From positions 1-21,111 of the forward strand of contig JALWKH010000137.1 of assembly GCA_026996635.1 (NCBI GenBank): 21,111 nt of DNA. The letters are read 5' to 3'. Under the pieces are notes generated by a model that had not been told where the DNA came from, did no database searches, and was given only the letters and a program-made list of their open reading frames with translations. Each line of letters opens with the position of its first letter. Within the stretch, counting starts at the first letter, position 1. Shown here in pieces: positions 1 through 7,153 of the stretch. The DNA comes from Bacteroidales bacterium (lineage in GTDB: Bacteria; Bacteroidota; Bacteroidia; Bacteroidales; JALTDM01). The position numbers and the translations under genes are program-made.

Positions 1-74
1 AAATGGTGAAAATATAAAAAGGAAAAAATATGATACAAAGTAAGATAAAATCCCTTCCGCCTTCTTTTTTTAGC

Positions 75-82
75 TACCTTTG
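75..82 (+). promoter_or_regulatory. Bacteroidetes-type -7 box of the helicase gene
   Basis: TACCTTTG matches the Bacteroidetes -7 consensus TAnnTTTG and lies 26 bases before the TTG start of the helicase gene. No convincing TTTG -33 box is visible at the usual spacing. Assignment rests on the match and position. Confidence 0.5.
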
Positions 83-108
83 TGCCCGATTTTTAAAAAT
101 ATAATATA

Positions 109-1782
109 TTGAATTTTAACGAAATGGGCTTGTCGCCCAAACTATTGAAAGGGGTTGAGGAGCTTGGGTTTACGAATCCGACACCAATCCAAAAAGAGGT
201 CATTCCGGTTGTTTTAAACTCACAAGAAGACATAGTAGGACTTGCACAAACAGGAACAGGTAAAACGGCAGCTTTCGGATTACCGCTGATTGAACAAATC
301 GACACGCACGACAAATCTATACAAGCATTGATACTTGCTCCAACGCGGGAGTTGGCTATTCAGATTGCAAAAGACTTGCAAGCATACTCAAAGTTTATTG
401 ACGGTCTCAAAGTTGTTCCCGTTTACGGCGGGGCAAGCATCGAAACGCAAATCAGGGCTATAAAAAAAGGTGTTCATATAATTGTTGCCACGCCCGGCCG
501 TATGCTTGACCTGATAAAGCGTAAAGTTGCGGACATTACAAACATAAAAACCGTTGTGCTGGACGAGGCGGACGAAATGCTTAATATGGGCTTTCGTGAC
601 GAGTTGAACGGAATCCTTGAAAATACGCCGAAGGAGAAAAGAACGCTTTTGTTTTCCGCAACTATGCCGCGGGAAGTTGCACAAATTGCCAAAACATTTA
701 TGAACAATCCCGTGGAAATTACCGTTGGGCAAAAAAACTCGGGAGCTGAAAATGTAAAGCATATTTATTATCAAGTGCATGCACGAGACAGGTATTTGGC
801 ACTCAAGCGTATAGTGGATTTCAACCCCGACATTTACGGAATAGTTTTTTGCCGTACGCGATCCGAAACCAAAGATGTAGCCGATAAGCTTATCAAAGAC
901 GGATACAATGCCGACGCACTTCACGGCGATTTGTCACAGGCACAGCGCGACCATGTAATGAAGCGTTTCAGAAACAAAGCCTTACAAATATTTGTAGCTA
1001 CCGATGTGGCGGCACGGGGCATTGATGTTGATGATATTACACACATAATAAATTACAATTTGCCCGAAGACCTTGAAGTTTACACACACAGAAGCGGACG
1101 TACGGGGCGTGCCGGCAAATCAGGTGTTTCAATTGCTATTGTAAATTATCGCGAAAAGAGCAGGATACCGCAAATAGAAAGAATTATCCGCAAGAAATTC
1201 GAAAAACTGCCTGTGCCAAACGGCAAAGAAATTTGCGAAAAGCAGCTTTTAAGTATGATTGACCGTATGAAAACCGTGAAGGTTGATGAAGAACAAATAG
1301 CACCGTTTATGGATGCGGTTAACGAAAAGTTGCAGGATTTGACTAAAGAAGAAATTATCAAGCGGTTTGTCTCGGTTGAGTTCAACAGGTTTTTGGAGTA
1401 TTACAAGAATGCACCTGACTTGAACAAAAAAGCGGAAAGCGAAAAAACAAGCAGCGAAAGAAAACCAAGTGGCAGACGAAGAAGAGGAGAGCCGGGTTTT
1501 ACTCGATTCTACATTAACATTGGCAGAAAAGACGGAATAAATCCGAAAAACATTATCGGAATGATAAATGATTACGCCCGCGACCGTGATATAAACATCG
1601 GTGCAATAGACATAAAAGACAGTTTTTCTTTCTTTGAAGCAGGCGAAAAATATACTGATAAACTGCTCAAAGCTTTTAAGAATGCAAAATTCAAAGGGCG
1701 CAAGCTCAGGGTGGAAGTAACCGAAGACCGTCCGTCCGGCAGATCTGACAGGCCACGAAAAAGGAGTAAAAAGAGAAGATAG
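109..1782 (+). CDS. deaD: DEAD-box ATP-dependent RNA helicase (DeaD/CsdA type)
   Basis: This enzyme unwinds RNA using ATP, probably in ribosome assembly, RNA decay and cold adaptation. The 557 residues show all the family motifs: Q motif (GFTNPTPIQ, 20-28), Walker A AQTGTGKT (46-53), PTREL (78-82), TPGR (128-131), DEAD (152-155), SAT (183-185), then ATDVAARGID and HRSGRTGRAG in the second RecA domain. Residues about 460-540 resemble the DbpA-type RNA-binding domain of DeaD/DbpA proteins. The last 20 residues are very basic. The start is a TTG: it keeps Phe3, which lies 17 residues before the Q motif as the family requires, whereas the next ATG (124) would lose it. The gene stands alone, with a promoter box at 75-82. 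The choice of DeaD over DbpA is by overall form, so the symbol is approximate. Confidence 0.93.
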   Translation: MNFNEMGLSPKLLKGVEELGFTNPTPIQKEVIPVVLNSQEDIVGLAQTGTGKTAAFGLPLIEQIDTHDKSIQALILAPTRELAIQIAKDLQAYSKFIDGLKVVPVYGGASIETQIRAIKKGVHIIVATPGRMLDLIKRKVADITNIKTVVLDEADEMLNMGFRDELNGILENTPKEKRTLLFSATMPREVAQIAKTFMNNPVEITVGQKNSGAENVKHIYYQVHARDRYLALKRIVDFNPDIYGIVFCRTRSETKDVADKLIKDGYNADALHGDLSQAQRDHVMKRFRNKALQIFVATDVAARGIDVDDITHIINYNLPEDLEVYTHRSGRTGRAGKSGVSIAIVNYREKSRIPQIERIIRKKFEKLPVPNGKEICEKQLLSMIDRMKTVKVDEEQIAPFMDAVNEKLQDLTKEEIIKRFVSVEFNRFLEYYKNAPDLNKKAESEKTSSERKPSGRRRRGEPGFTRFYINIGRKDGINPKNIIGMINDYARDRDINIGAIDIKDSFSFFEAGEKYTDKLLKAFKNAKFKGRKLRVEVTEDRPSGRSDRPRKRSKKRR

Positions 1783-2104
1783 GTATTAGTTGTTAGTTGT
1801 TAATTGTTAATTGTTAATTGTTAATGATTATCCCGGGTATTTGCTTTTTGTACTGTTAAGCAGTCGTTCCGAACAAAGTCATTTTGAATTTGTTATCTCA
1901 CAAACTGTGTCTTCAATGTCGGTTGATGTTGCTTTTTCATAGTGTGGATATACAAAAAAGTACTGAAAAACAATGTGTCATATGCAATTATTTGTAAAAA
2001 AAGAAAAGATTACATTGCAACGGTCTTAAATGAAGCATTATAATGAAACAACCAATTATAAACTTTATCGGCTGTAATATCTTGTTTCTCGGTAAATATT
2101 AAAA
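1783..2104. other. Non-coding region between helicase and convergent gene
   Basis: No coding sequence or clear terminator is seen. It begins with a heptamer array (1786-1826). At 1879-1895 there is a 17-base inverted copy, with one mismatch, of a sequence found at 6220-6236, part of a dispersed intergenic repeat. The rest is A+T-rich and featureless to the eye. Confidence 0.6.
1786..1826 (+). repeat. Tandem heptamer array TTARTTG
   Basis: Five heptamers plus a partial unit lie head to tail: two TTAGTTG, then three TTAATTG, then TTAATG. The array begins 3 bases after the helicase stop codon. Arrays of this kind can change length by slipped-strand replication. The same TTAAT-rich word style recurs at 8491-8970 and 13455-14015. 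Confidence 0.8.
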
Positions 2105-3169
2105 TCATCTTTTGTAATATTCTATTTCAATATTTTTCCTTTTACAATTGTTAATAACTGTTTCTGCTTCTTTATTGCTGGAAGACCATATTTGCTTTGC
2201 AAATCCTAATGAGAAATAGTTTTTGTGATTTACAAAAGTCCAAGCAGTTCGGCGGTGGCATTCAAGATAACTGTCCGTTAAAAAGATTTCATTTCTGTTT
2301 TTTTGTATTTGCGTAGAAATAGCAGGATCCGGTTTTTTTGTGATAATATAATAATCTCCTATTATTTGCCCGTAGTTTAAACCGTAATCATATCCTTTTA
2401 CATTAGGACAATTATTATCCGCTAACCTGCTTGCTAATTCTGCAAATGAAATAGCATCAAAATTACCTTTTATTACTTCGGATTTTAATGTGTCAATAAA
2501 AAAATTCCTACACCAAGCAAAATTATGTAATACGACTACCCATATAGCAAATAATCCTTCTTTACCTACGGTATATTCCGATATTTTATTCTTTTCATAA
2601 AGAGCAACTATTTTATATAAATCTATTGAATCCTGTGTTATTATTTTCTGACGGTAAGGAGATTGATAAAAATTATTACCATATTGTTTGTGGGCAATAT
2701 TTCTTACTTTTTGGTCATCATTTAAGATTGATTCCAATGTTTTTCGCAACGAATCATCTCTTTTATGAAAATTTCTTTCAATTGCTTTACAATAATTTTC
2801 ATATCCGGCTATTTTTTTAAACAAAAGAAACGATGATTTGCGGGAATCCTCATTTATTATTTTAGAGATTGAATCATTCTCAATCTCTTGTAACAATACT
2901 AAATACCGGACTAATTTAATACTGTCAGTAACTATTTTATTATCAATAAGACAATTGATAGCATTTACCAAATCCCTTTCAAATGGATATTTCTTATATT
3001 CAAATGCTTTTGAGTAATATCGATTTGCTTCCGGTATGGAATCCTTTGTAATTAATTCTTCTGCCCTCATTATGTTTTTATAATACAGAGGGATATTGTC
3101 GTTTTGTGATTTTACGGTAAATGTTATCACAAAGAGAAAAAATGAAAATAATAATGTAATTTTTTTCAA
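2105..3169 (-). CDS. Exported protein of unknown function
   Basis: The 354-residue product begins with a clear signal peptide (basic MKK, hydrophobic stretch, probable cut after VKS before QND), so it should reach the periplasm or outer membrane. I do not recognise it with confidence. The arrangement DDQKVR, then a VGKEGLFAIW/VVLHN segment (about 200-216), then a region with YGLNYGQ loosely resembles small Bacteroidetes domain-of-unknown-function proteins with a DQ-R...H...YG pattern (DUF6624-like), from memory only. The N-terminal 30-90 region is helical and could be repeat-like. The gene looks more A+T-rich than its neighbours and stands alone, separated from ftcD by a terminator. It may be a recent acquisition. 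The ATG start places the signal peptide exactly at the N-terminus. Confidence 0.7.
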   Translation of the reverse strand: MKKITLLFSFFLFVITFTVKSQNDNIPLYYKNIMRAEELITKDSIPEANRYYSKAFEYKKYPFERDLVNAINCLIDNKIVTDSIKLVRYLVLLQEIENDSISKIINEDSRKSSFLLFKKIAGYENYCKAIERNFHKRDDSLRKTLESILNDDQKVRNIAHKQYGNNFYQSPYRQKIITQDSIDLYKIVALYEKNKISEYTVGKEGLFAIWVVVLHNFAWCRNFFIDTLKSEVIKGNFDAISFAELASRLADNNCPNVKGYDYGLNYGQIIGDYYIITKKPDPAISTQIQKNRNEIFLTDSYLECHRRTAWTFVNHKNYFSLGFAKQIWSSSNKEAETVINNCKRKNIEIEYYKR

Positions 3170-3201
3170 AGTGTTTAATTTTTACAAATAGGGGCTGTCT
3201 A

Positions 3202-3231
3202 AAAAAGGCTGCCGACAGAGGCAGCCTTTTT
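3202..3231. terminator. Bidirectional intrinsic terminator after ftcD
   Basis: AAAAAGGCTGCC and GGCAGCCTTTTT form a 12-bp perfect stem with a 6-base loop (GACAGA). The runs of A and T at the base let it work in both directions. It lies 21 bases after the ftcD stop on the minus strand and shields the exported-protein gene from ftcD readthrough. On the ftcD transcript the loop (UCUGUC) is complementary to GACAG just after the U run. Confidence 0.85.
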
Positions 3232-3252
3232 ATTTAGTGTGCTTATTCGGAA

Positions 3253-4953
3253 TTAGATTTTTGAATTAACTATTTCCAAAATTTCTTTTTCCATTTCTTC
3301 GGCTTTCTTTTCGATTTCGGCTGCTTCTTTCATTATTTTATCGAGCCATTCTTTGTCGTCAAGGCCTGAAGCATTAATTTTCACATTGAGATAAGCACCT
3401 TTTACTGCCGACCTTGCAGCAAGTGCACCTACACCTGCATCCGAAACGGAGTTAGGATTGCCTATTTCAGCCATTGCTTTGATTACATCCATGCTTTCGT
3501 ATGCCGTTTTCATTACTTTGAACGGAATTTCAATTGCAAACTTTGTGGCTTCTTGAATAGCTTTTTTTCTTGCTTCTTTTTCTTCTTCCGTGCCTTTGGG
3601 CAGTTTGAAGGCTTCCATTATTTTGTTAAAAGCGTTGGTGTCTTCATCTATCAAGCGCAATAATTCAACATATTTTTCTTTTCCTTTTTCAGCCCAGTTG
3701 GAAAATTCTTCCCATCTGTCGTCCCAACCTCTTTTGTGTGATGACAAGTTGGCAACCATCGTGGCGAGTGCAGCACCAAGCGCACCCATATATGCAGATA
3801 CCGAACCACCACCCGGAGCAGGAGCTTCGGAAGCTGTAGTTTCGGTAAAACCTTTTACGGTAAGGTCAACCAATTTCTTTTTGCCGGCATTTTCTTTTTC
3901 TTCAAGCACATATTCAATTATTTTTTCTTTCGGGTCAAAAGGCTTAAGTTCATCAAGCCCCATTGATTTAACGGCAATTTTTATAATTTCTTCGTCTGGC
4001 ACACCCAATGACCTTTGTTGTTTGCGGAGGTAGTGTTTTCCTGCATCGAGCATTGCTTGTAGAGGAATCAATCCTACCAATTCGCTGCCTGTAACCCTTA
4101 CGCCCCTTTCTCTTGCTTTTTTGTCCACTTCGTCAAAAGCAACATGCACGGGAGTAATGCTGATATCCGTTAAATTCATTGAAATTTGTGCAATGCCGTA
4201 TTCTTCTATGTACCAGCCAATTGCTTTTACAGCTTTCAATGTGCCGGGGATTCTTACGGGGTTGCCGTTTTCGTCTTTGACGATTTTTCCGGTAAGCGGA
4301 TTACCTTCCCTTTTTACACGGCCTGCTTCCCTTACATCAAAAGCAATGGCATTGGCACGGCGGGTAGATGTTGTGTTGAGGTTTACATTAAATGCCACCA
4401 GGAAGTTTCTGGCACCTACTGCGGTAGCGCCTGTTTTGGCTACGTGGTCATTCCATTCTGCCGGACCGAAATCGGGTTTCCAGTGCGGGTCTTTTAATTT
4501 TTCGGGGAGAGCTTCATATTCGCCCGACCTTACGGTTGCAAGGTTTCTTCTTTCTTCGGTAAAAGCGGCGTTTTCGTAACAATATGTCGGAATGTTGAGT
4601 TCTTCGCCAATTCTTTTAGCAAGTTTCCTTGCATATTCGGCTGCTTCTTCCATTGTAATCCCTGCTACGGGAACCAACGGACATACATCAGTAGCACCCA
4701 TACGCGGATGTTCGCCTTTGTGTCCGCGCATATCCAAAACTTCCGCAGCTTTTTTTACCGCCTGAAATGCTGCTTCAACAACTGCATCAGGGTCGCCTGC
4801 AAAAGTTACCACTGTCCTGTTTGTAGCTTTACCCGGGTCAACATCAAGAAGGTAAACGCCGTCTATTTTTTCAACTTCGTCGGTAATTTGTTTTATTTTG
4901 CTCATATCGCGGCCTTCGCTGAAATTAGGCACGCATTCCAAAATTCTTTTCAT
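3253..4953 (-). CDS. ftcD: Bifunctional glutamate formiminotransferase / formiminotetrahydrofolate cyclodeaminase
   Basis: This enzyme takes the formimino group from N-formiminoglutamate, made in histidine breakdown, onto tetrahydrofolate. The second domain then releases ammonia to give methenyl-tetrahydrofolate. The 566-residue protein has the formiminotransferase domains at about 1-320 (CVPNFSEGRD at 7-16; HKGEHPRMGATDV with His82 at the position of the catalytic histidine of the mammalian enzyme) and the cyclodeaminase at about 360-565 (APAPGGGSVSA; DEDTNAF). An open frame runs on upstream to 5160, but homologous sequence begins at MKRILECVPNFSEG, and a promoter box sits at 4986-4993, so the start is ATG 4953 or the adjacent ATG 4956. 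No hutH, hutU or hutI gene is next to it here. It diverges from the glutaredoxin-like gene. Confidence 0.95.
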   Translation of the reverse strand: MKRILECVPNFSEGRDMSKIKQITDEVEKIDGVYLLDVDPGKATNRTVVTFAGDPDAVVEAAFQAVKKAAEVLDMRGHKGEHPRMGATDVCPLVPVAGITMEEAAEYARKLAKRIGEELNIPTYCYENAAFTEERRNLATVRSGEYEALPEKLKDPHWKPDFGPAEWNDHVAKTGATAVGARNFLVAFNVNLNTTSTRRANAIAFDVREAGRVKREGNPLTGKIVKDENGNPVRIPGTLKAVKAIGWYIEEYGIAQISMNLTDISITPVHVAFDEVDKKARERGVRVTGSELVGLIPLQAMLDAGKHYLRKQQRSLGVPDEEIIKIAVKSMGLDELKPFDPKEKIIEYVLEEKENAGKKKLVDLTVKGFTETTASEAPAPGGGSVSAYMGALGAALATMVANLSSHKRGWDDRWEEFSNWAEKGKEKYVELLRLIDEDTNAFNKIMEAFKLPKGTEEEKEARKKAIQEATKFAIEIPFKVMKTAYESMDVIKAMAEIGNPNSVSDAGVGALAARSAVKGAYLNVKINASGLDDKEWLDKIMKEAAEIEKKAEEMEKEILEIVNSKI

Positions 4954-4985
4954 CATAATTATTTGGTTTTCGTTTTGTTTCATTG

Positions 4986-4993
4986 CAAAAATA
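4986..4993 (-). promoter_or_regulatory. -7 box of ftcD
   Basis: On the minus strand this reads TATTTTTG, a match to TAnnTTTG, about 32 bases before the ftcD ATG at 4953. It helps exclude the longer upstream reading frame. No clear -33 TTTG is present. Confidence 0.5.
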
Positions 4994-5052
4994 CAATAAA
5001 AAGTTGAAGTATTCTGTTGAATAAAAAATTTGGCATTTTGAAATTTTGTCAC

Positions 5053-5087
5053 TTTGGTATGACAAGCCGTAATAGGCATAAATTTTG
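5053..5087 (+). promoter_or_regulatory. Possible promoter of the glutaredoxin/GroES pair
   Basis: TTTG at 5053-5056 and TAAATTTTG at 5079-5087 are separated by 22 bases. The second element is one base longer than the TAnnTTTG consensus, so this is only a weak candidate. It is placed correctly, 25 bases before the ATG at 5113. Confidence 0.3.
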
Positions 5088-5112
5088 TTAAAGCTAACTG
5101 CCAAAAACGAAA

Positions 5113-5721
5113 ATGGAAATGGGACTGATTCATATCAACTCTCACGATGAACTGACACAAAATCTTGACAAAAAGGACGATGTGTATTTGTTGCTTTACA
5201 AGGAAGGAAGTGATTTGAGCGAGTGCGCAAAGAAAAATATTGAAAAGGCTGACGAATCAATAGATGACGACAAAAAGAATTATTTGTTGCTGGCGGCGAA
5301 TGTTAAGGAAGTAAGGGATATTCATCCGAATTACGGCATTAAAACCGTACCGATGTTATTGCATTTCCAAAAAGGTAAGTTTACAAAAACCGTTGCAGGC
5401 TGCAACAATCCCGAGTATTACAATAACATTTTTGCCAATATTTCACTTTCGGCAGGAAGAAACGACGAAACCAAAAAGGTGCCGCGGGTTACGGTATATA
5501 CCACACCGTCTTGCCCTTGGTGCAACAAGTTGAAACAATACTTGAGGGAAAACAACATACCTTTCCGAGACATTGATGTGTCGAAAGATACCAATGCCGC
5601 TCAAGAAATGGTAAAACGCACCGGTCAGCAAGGAGTGCCGCAAGCTGAAATAAACGGACAATGGATAATCGGTTTTGATAAACCGAAAATAGATAAATTA
5701 TTAGGTTTAACCGTAAAATAA
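5113..5721 (+). CDS. Thioredoxin-like/glutaredoxin two-domain protein
   Basis: The 202-residue cytoplasmic protein joins two thioredoxin folds. The N-terminal half (about 1-110) keeps the cis-proline segment (KTVPMLLHFQKGK) but has no CxxC. A single cysteine (C38, in GSDLSECAKKN) sits where the active site would be. The C-terminal half (about 120-202) is a complete glutaredoxin-like domain with CPWC at 134-137, then GVPQAEINGQWIIGFD, like the YruB/NrdH-type small glutaredoxins. It likely reduces disulfides; the partner is unknown. The start could be ATG 5113 or ATG 5119. It lies 18 bases before a GroES-like gene and is probably co-transcribed with it. Its 5' end overlaps only the false N-terminal extension of ftcD. 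Confidence 0.85.
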   Translation: MEMGLIHINSHDELTQNLDKKDDVYLLLYKEGSDLSECAKKNIEKADESIDDDKKNYLLLAANVKEVRDIHPNYGIKTVPMLLHFQKGKFTKTVAGCNNPEYYNNIFANISLSAGRNDETKKVPRVTVYTTPSCPWCNKLKQYLRENNIPFRDIDVSKDTNAAQEMVKRTGQQGVPQAEINGQWIIGFDKPKIDKLLGLTVK

Positions 5722-5725
5722 AAAT

Positions 5726-5732
5726 AGGAGGG
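5726..5732 (+). promoter_or_regulatory. Strong Shine-Dalgarno of the GroES-like gene
   Basis: AGGAGGG lies 7 bases before ATG 5740. Bacteroidetes genes mostly lack a strong Shine-Dalgarno, so this site stands out and fixes the start. Confidence 0.7.
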
Positions 5733-5739
5733 TAAAGTT

Positions 5740-6027
5740 ATGAAAGAAATATTGCCTGTAAATCAAAATGTTTTGATCGAAATCGAAGAAGAAAAAGAAA
5801 AGAAAACCGAAAGCGGAATAATAATTCCAGACACAGCTTCAACGGAAAAACCAACTATGGGTAAAGTTGTGGCTATGGCAAATATCGAAAATCCCGAATT
5901 TTCTGTGGGAGATACAGTTATTTACAAAAAATATTCGGGAACTGAAATTGAACTTGACAACAAAAAATATTTGGTAATACAATATTCTGACATTTTGGCA
6001 AAAGTTAACGAAACTGAAGAAATTTAA
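5740..6027 (+). CDS. GroES-like co-chaperonin (Cpn10 family)
   Basis: The 95-residue product has the Cpn10 fold pattern: an N-terminal PVNQNVLIEIEEE strand, the mobile loop KTESGIIIPDTASTEKP that carries the hydrophobic III tripeptide used to contact GroEL, and the VGDTVIYKKYSGTEIELD...YLVIQYSDILAKV core. It would cap a GroEL-type chaperonin during protein folding. No groEL gene follows; the transcript ends in a terminator at 6056-6085. It is coupled instead to the glutaredoxin-like gene. It may be the sole groES or a divergent second copy; the sequence around NIENPEF departs from the usual GxG turn. The rest of the genome would decide this. Confidence 0.88.
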   Translation: MKEILPVNQNVLIEIEEEKEKKTESGIIIPDTASTEKPTMGKVVAMANIENPEFSVGDTVIYKKYSGTEIELDNKKYLVIQYSDILAKVNETEEI

Positions 6028-6055
6028 TTTTAAATTATAATTTTTGTGTAAATGC

Positions 6056-6085
6056 CCCGCATCAAAGTAAGGTGCGGGTTTTTTA
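6056..6085 (+). terminator. Intrinsic terminator after the GroES-like gene
   Basis: CCCGCA (6056-6061) pairs with TGCGGG (6073-6078) around an 11-base loop and is followed by a T run (6079-6084). It ends the glutaredoxin/GroES transcript. Confidence 0.75.
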
Positions 6086-6182
6086 TTTGATTTTGGAAAA
6101 ACTTTTCATCGTTCCCGTCGATTGTTTTGTGTGATAGAGCTTAAGTCACTCACCTTAATACTCTCATGAAATGTAGAGATTC

Positions 6183-6260
6183 TGAAACAAAAGAGATACC
6201 GAAATATTTAGATTTTGAAACAAGTTCAAAATGACGTTATTCTGTATGACGTGGTTCAGA
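6183..6260. repeat. Dispersed intergenic repeat with hairpin
   Basis: ATTTTGAA (6212-6219) and TTCAAAAT (6225-6232) are perfect inverted repeats around ACAAG. GATTCTGAAACAA and GATTTTGAAACAA lie nearby as direct repeats, and TTCAAAATGACGT is echoed by TTCAGAATGACAT. A 17-base inverted relative lies at 1879-1895. I read it as a dispersed element with internal duplication. Confidence 0.5.
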
Positions 6261-6284
6261 ATGACATGATTTGGGACAGGCTAT

Positions 6285-6334
6285 CAAGGGAGGAAACAGA
6301 GCTTCTCCCCTTGAGGGGAGATACAGAGGGGTGA
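6285..6334 (+). repeat. Dispersed repeat, uninterrupted copy
   Basis: It contains CAAGGGAGGAAAC, then the hairpin CTCCCC-TTGA-GGGGAG (6305-6320), then ATACAGAGGGGTGA. A second copy at 14845-14918 is identical in the outer parts but carries 24 extra bases in the hairpin. Confidence 0.7.
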
Positions 6335-6385
6335 AAAAATCATACTGTATTTCAATTCATTGCCGACCGAAAAAAATTAAAGTGA

Positions 6386-6399
6386 TATGACTAGTCATA
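6386..6399. promoter_or_regulatory. 14-bp perfect palindrome, possible operator
   Basis: TATGACTAGTCATA is a perfect palindrome about 150 bases before tetR. Its TGAC...GTCA half-sites resemble operators of some TetR-family proteins, but its sequence differs from the palindrome at 6486-6513, so the binding protein is unknown. Confidence 0.35.
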
Positions 6400-6485
6400 A
6401 TATTTTCTGTTTAATTCAGCTTTAACCACAGCAACTTTTCTTGGTTTAAATCACAATGCTTGATGTAGATTATTTTTATTTGCAT

Positions 6486-6513
6486 GGAAACATTTTTCAC
6501 AAAAAATGTTTCC
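6486..6513. promoter_or_regulatory. Probable TetR operator, 12-4-12 perfect inverted repeat
   Basis: GGAAACATTTTT (6486-6497) and AAAAATGTTTCC (6502-6513) are exact reverse complements with a 4-base spacer (CACA). The right arm reaches into the expected -33 region of the promoter whose -7 box is 6530-6537. A regulator bound here would block that promoter, the usual arrangement for TetR self-repression of an efflux operon. Confidence 0.65.
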
Positions 6514-6529
6514 TATGTGAAAAAGTGTG

Positions 6530-6537
6530 TATATTTG
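6530..6537 (+). promoter_or_regulatory. -7 box of the tetR-efflux operon
   Basis: TATATTTG matches TAnnTTTG and ends 4 bases before ATG 6542. Transcription would start at or within a few bases of the start codon, implying a leaderless or nearly leaderless mRNA, or use of the TTG at 6563. Confidence 0.6.
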
Positions 6538-6541
6538 CAGT

Positions 6542-7153
6542 ATGGATAAAGAGCAAGAAATATTGGAAAAAACCTTTAAGTTGTTTTGTCGTTACGGCAT
6601 TAAGAGTCTCACTATGAGTGATATTGCCTCCAACTTGCATATCTCCAAAAAGACTCTTTACAAGTATGTTTCCGATAAGCACGATTTGGTAAAGAATGTT
6701 TTTTTGAATTTGGAACATCATCATAAGTTCATAAATACTTCCCTACTGAACGGTAATGCCATTGAGCAATTTTATCAAGTGTCCCGCAAAGTGATGGGAA
6801 TGATTAAGCAAACGAATATGCATATGCTCTTTGACCTGAAAAAATATTACCCTGATGTTTATGAAGAAATTCAAGTAAGAAGGCAAAAGGCTATTGTGAA
6901 GAATGTATCTGAAAACATTAAAGCTGGTCAAAAAGATGGCTTGTACCGCAAAGAAATAAATCCCGAATTGGTTGGAGAGTTGTATTTTCTAAAAACCAAT
7001 GCTTTGATAGACAGCGATTTTGTTAATTCGGGGAAATACACACTGAAAGAAATTTTCGTGGAATTGTTCAAATATCACATTCTTGGTATTTGTACCGAAA
7101 AGGGAAGGAAATTTTTAGAAAACTTTAAAATTTTTGAAGACGATGAAGTTTAA
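6542..7153 (+). CDS. TetR-family transcriptional regulator of the efflux operon
   Basis: The 203-residue protein has an N-terminal TetR helix-turn-helix (about 5-52: ILEKTFKLFCRYG, TMSDIASNLHISKKTLYKYV with the typical KKTLYKYF-like recognition helix, then KHDLV). A helical ligand and dimer domain follows. It most likely represses its own operon until a pump substrate binds. ATG 6542 is chosen; TTG 6563 would still keep most of the helix-turn-helix and would give an ordinary leader behind the -7 box. A 12-4-12 palindrome lies just upstream. Its 3' end overlaps the next gene by 11 bases, so the two are translationally coupled. The ligand cannot be inferred. Confidence 0.9.
   Translation: MDKEQEILEKTFKLFCRYGIKSLTMSDIASNLHISKKTLYKYVSDKHDLVKNVFLNLEHHHKFINTSLLNGNAIEQFYQVSRKVMGMIKQTNMHMLFDLKKYYPDVYEEIQVRRQKAIVKNVSENIKAGQKDGLYRKEINPELVGELYFLKTNALIDSDFVNSGKYTLKEIFVELFKYHILGICTEKGRKFLENFKIFEDDEV

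Larger units (their letters stand above)
6028..6541. other. Intergenic region: terminator, dispersed repeats, tetR control region
   Basis: About 510 bases without a coding sequence. In order it holds the GroES terminator, a repeat region with an imperfect hairpin (6183-6260), a dispersed hairpin repeat (6285-6334) also found at 14845-14918, a 14-bp palindrome (6386-6399), and the tetR operator and promoter (6486-6537). Confidence 0.7.

Noticed and set aside
3191..3231. Insertion-sequence end (GGGGCTGTCTAAAAAAGG looks like some IS termini)
   Set aside because: No transposase or matching inverted end is found; a bidirectional terminator explains the sequence.
4954..5160. Longer N-terminus for the formiminotransferase-cyclodeaminase (up to 69 extra residues)
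   Set aside because: The family N-terminus is MKRILECVPNFSEG, which places the catalytic His at 82. A -7 box at 4986-4993 lies inside the extension, and the extension overlaps the diverging glutaredoxin-like gene.
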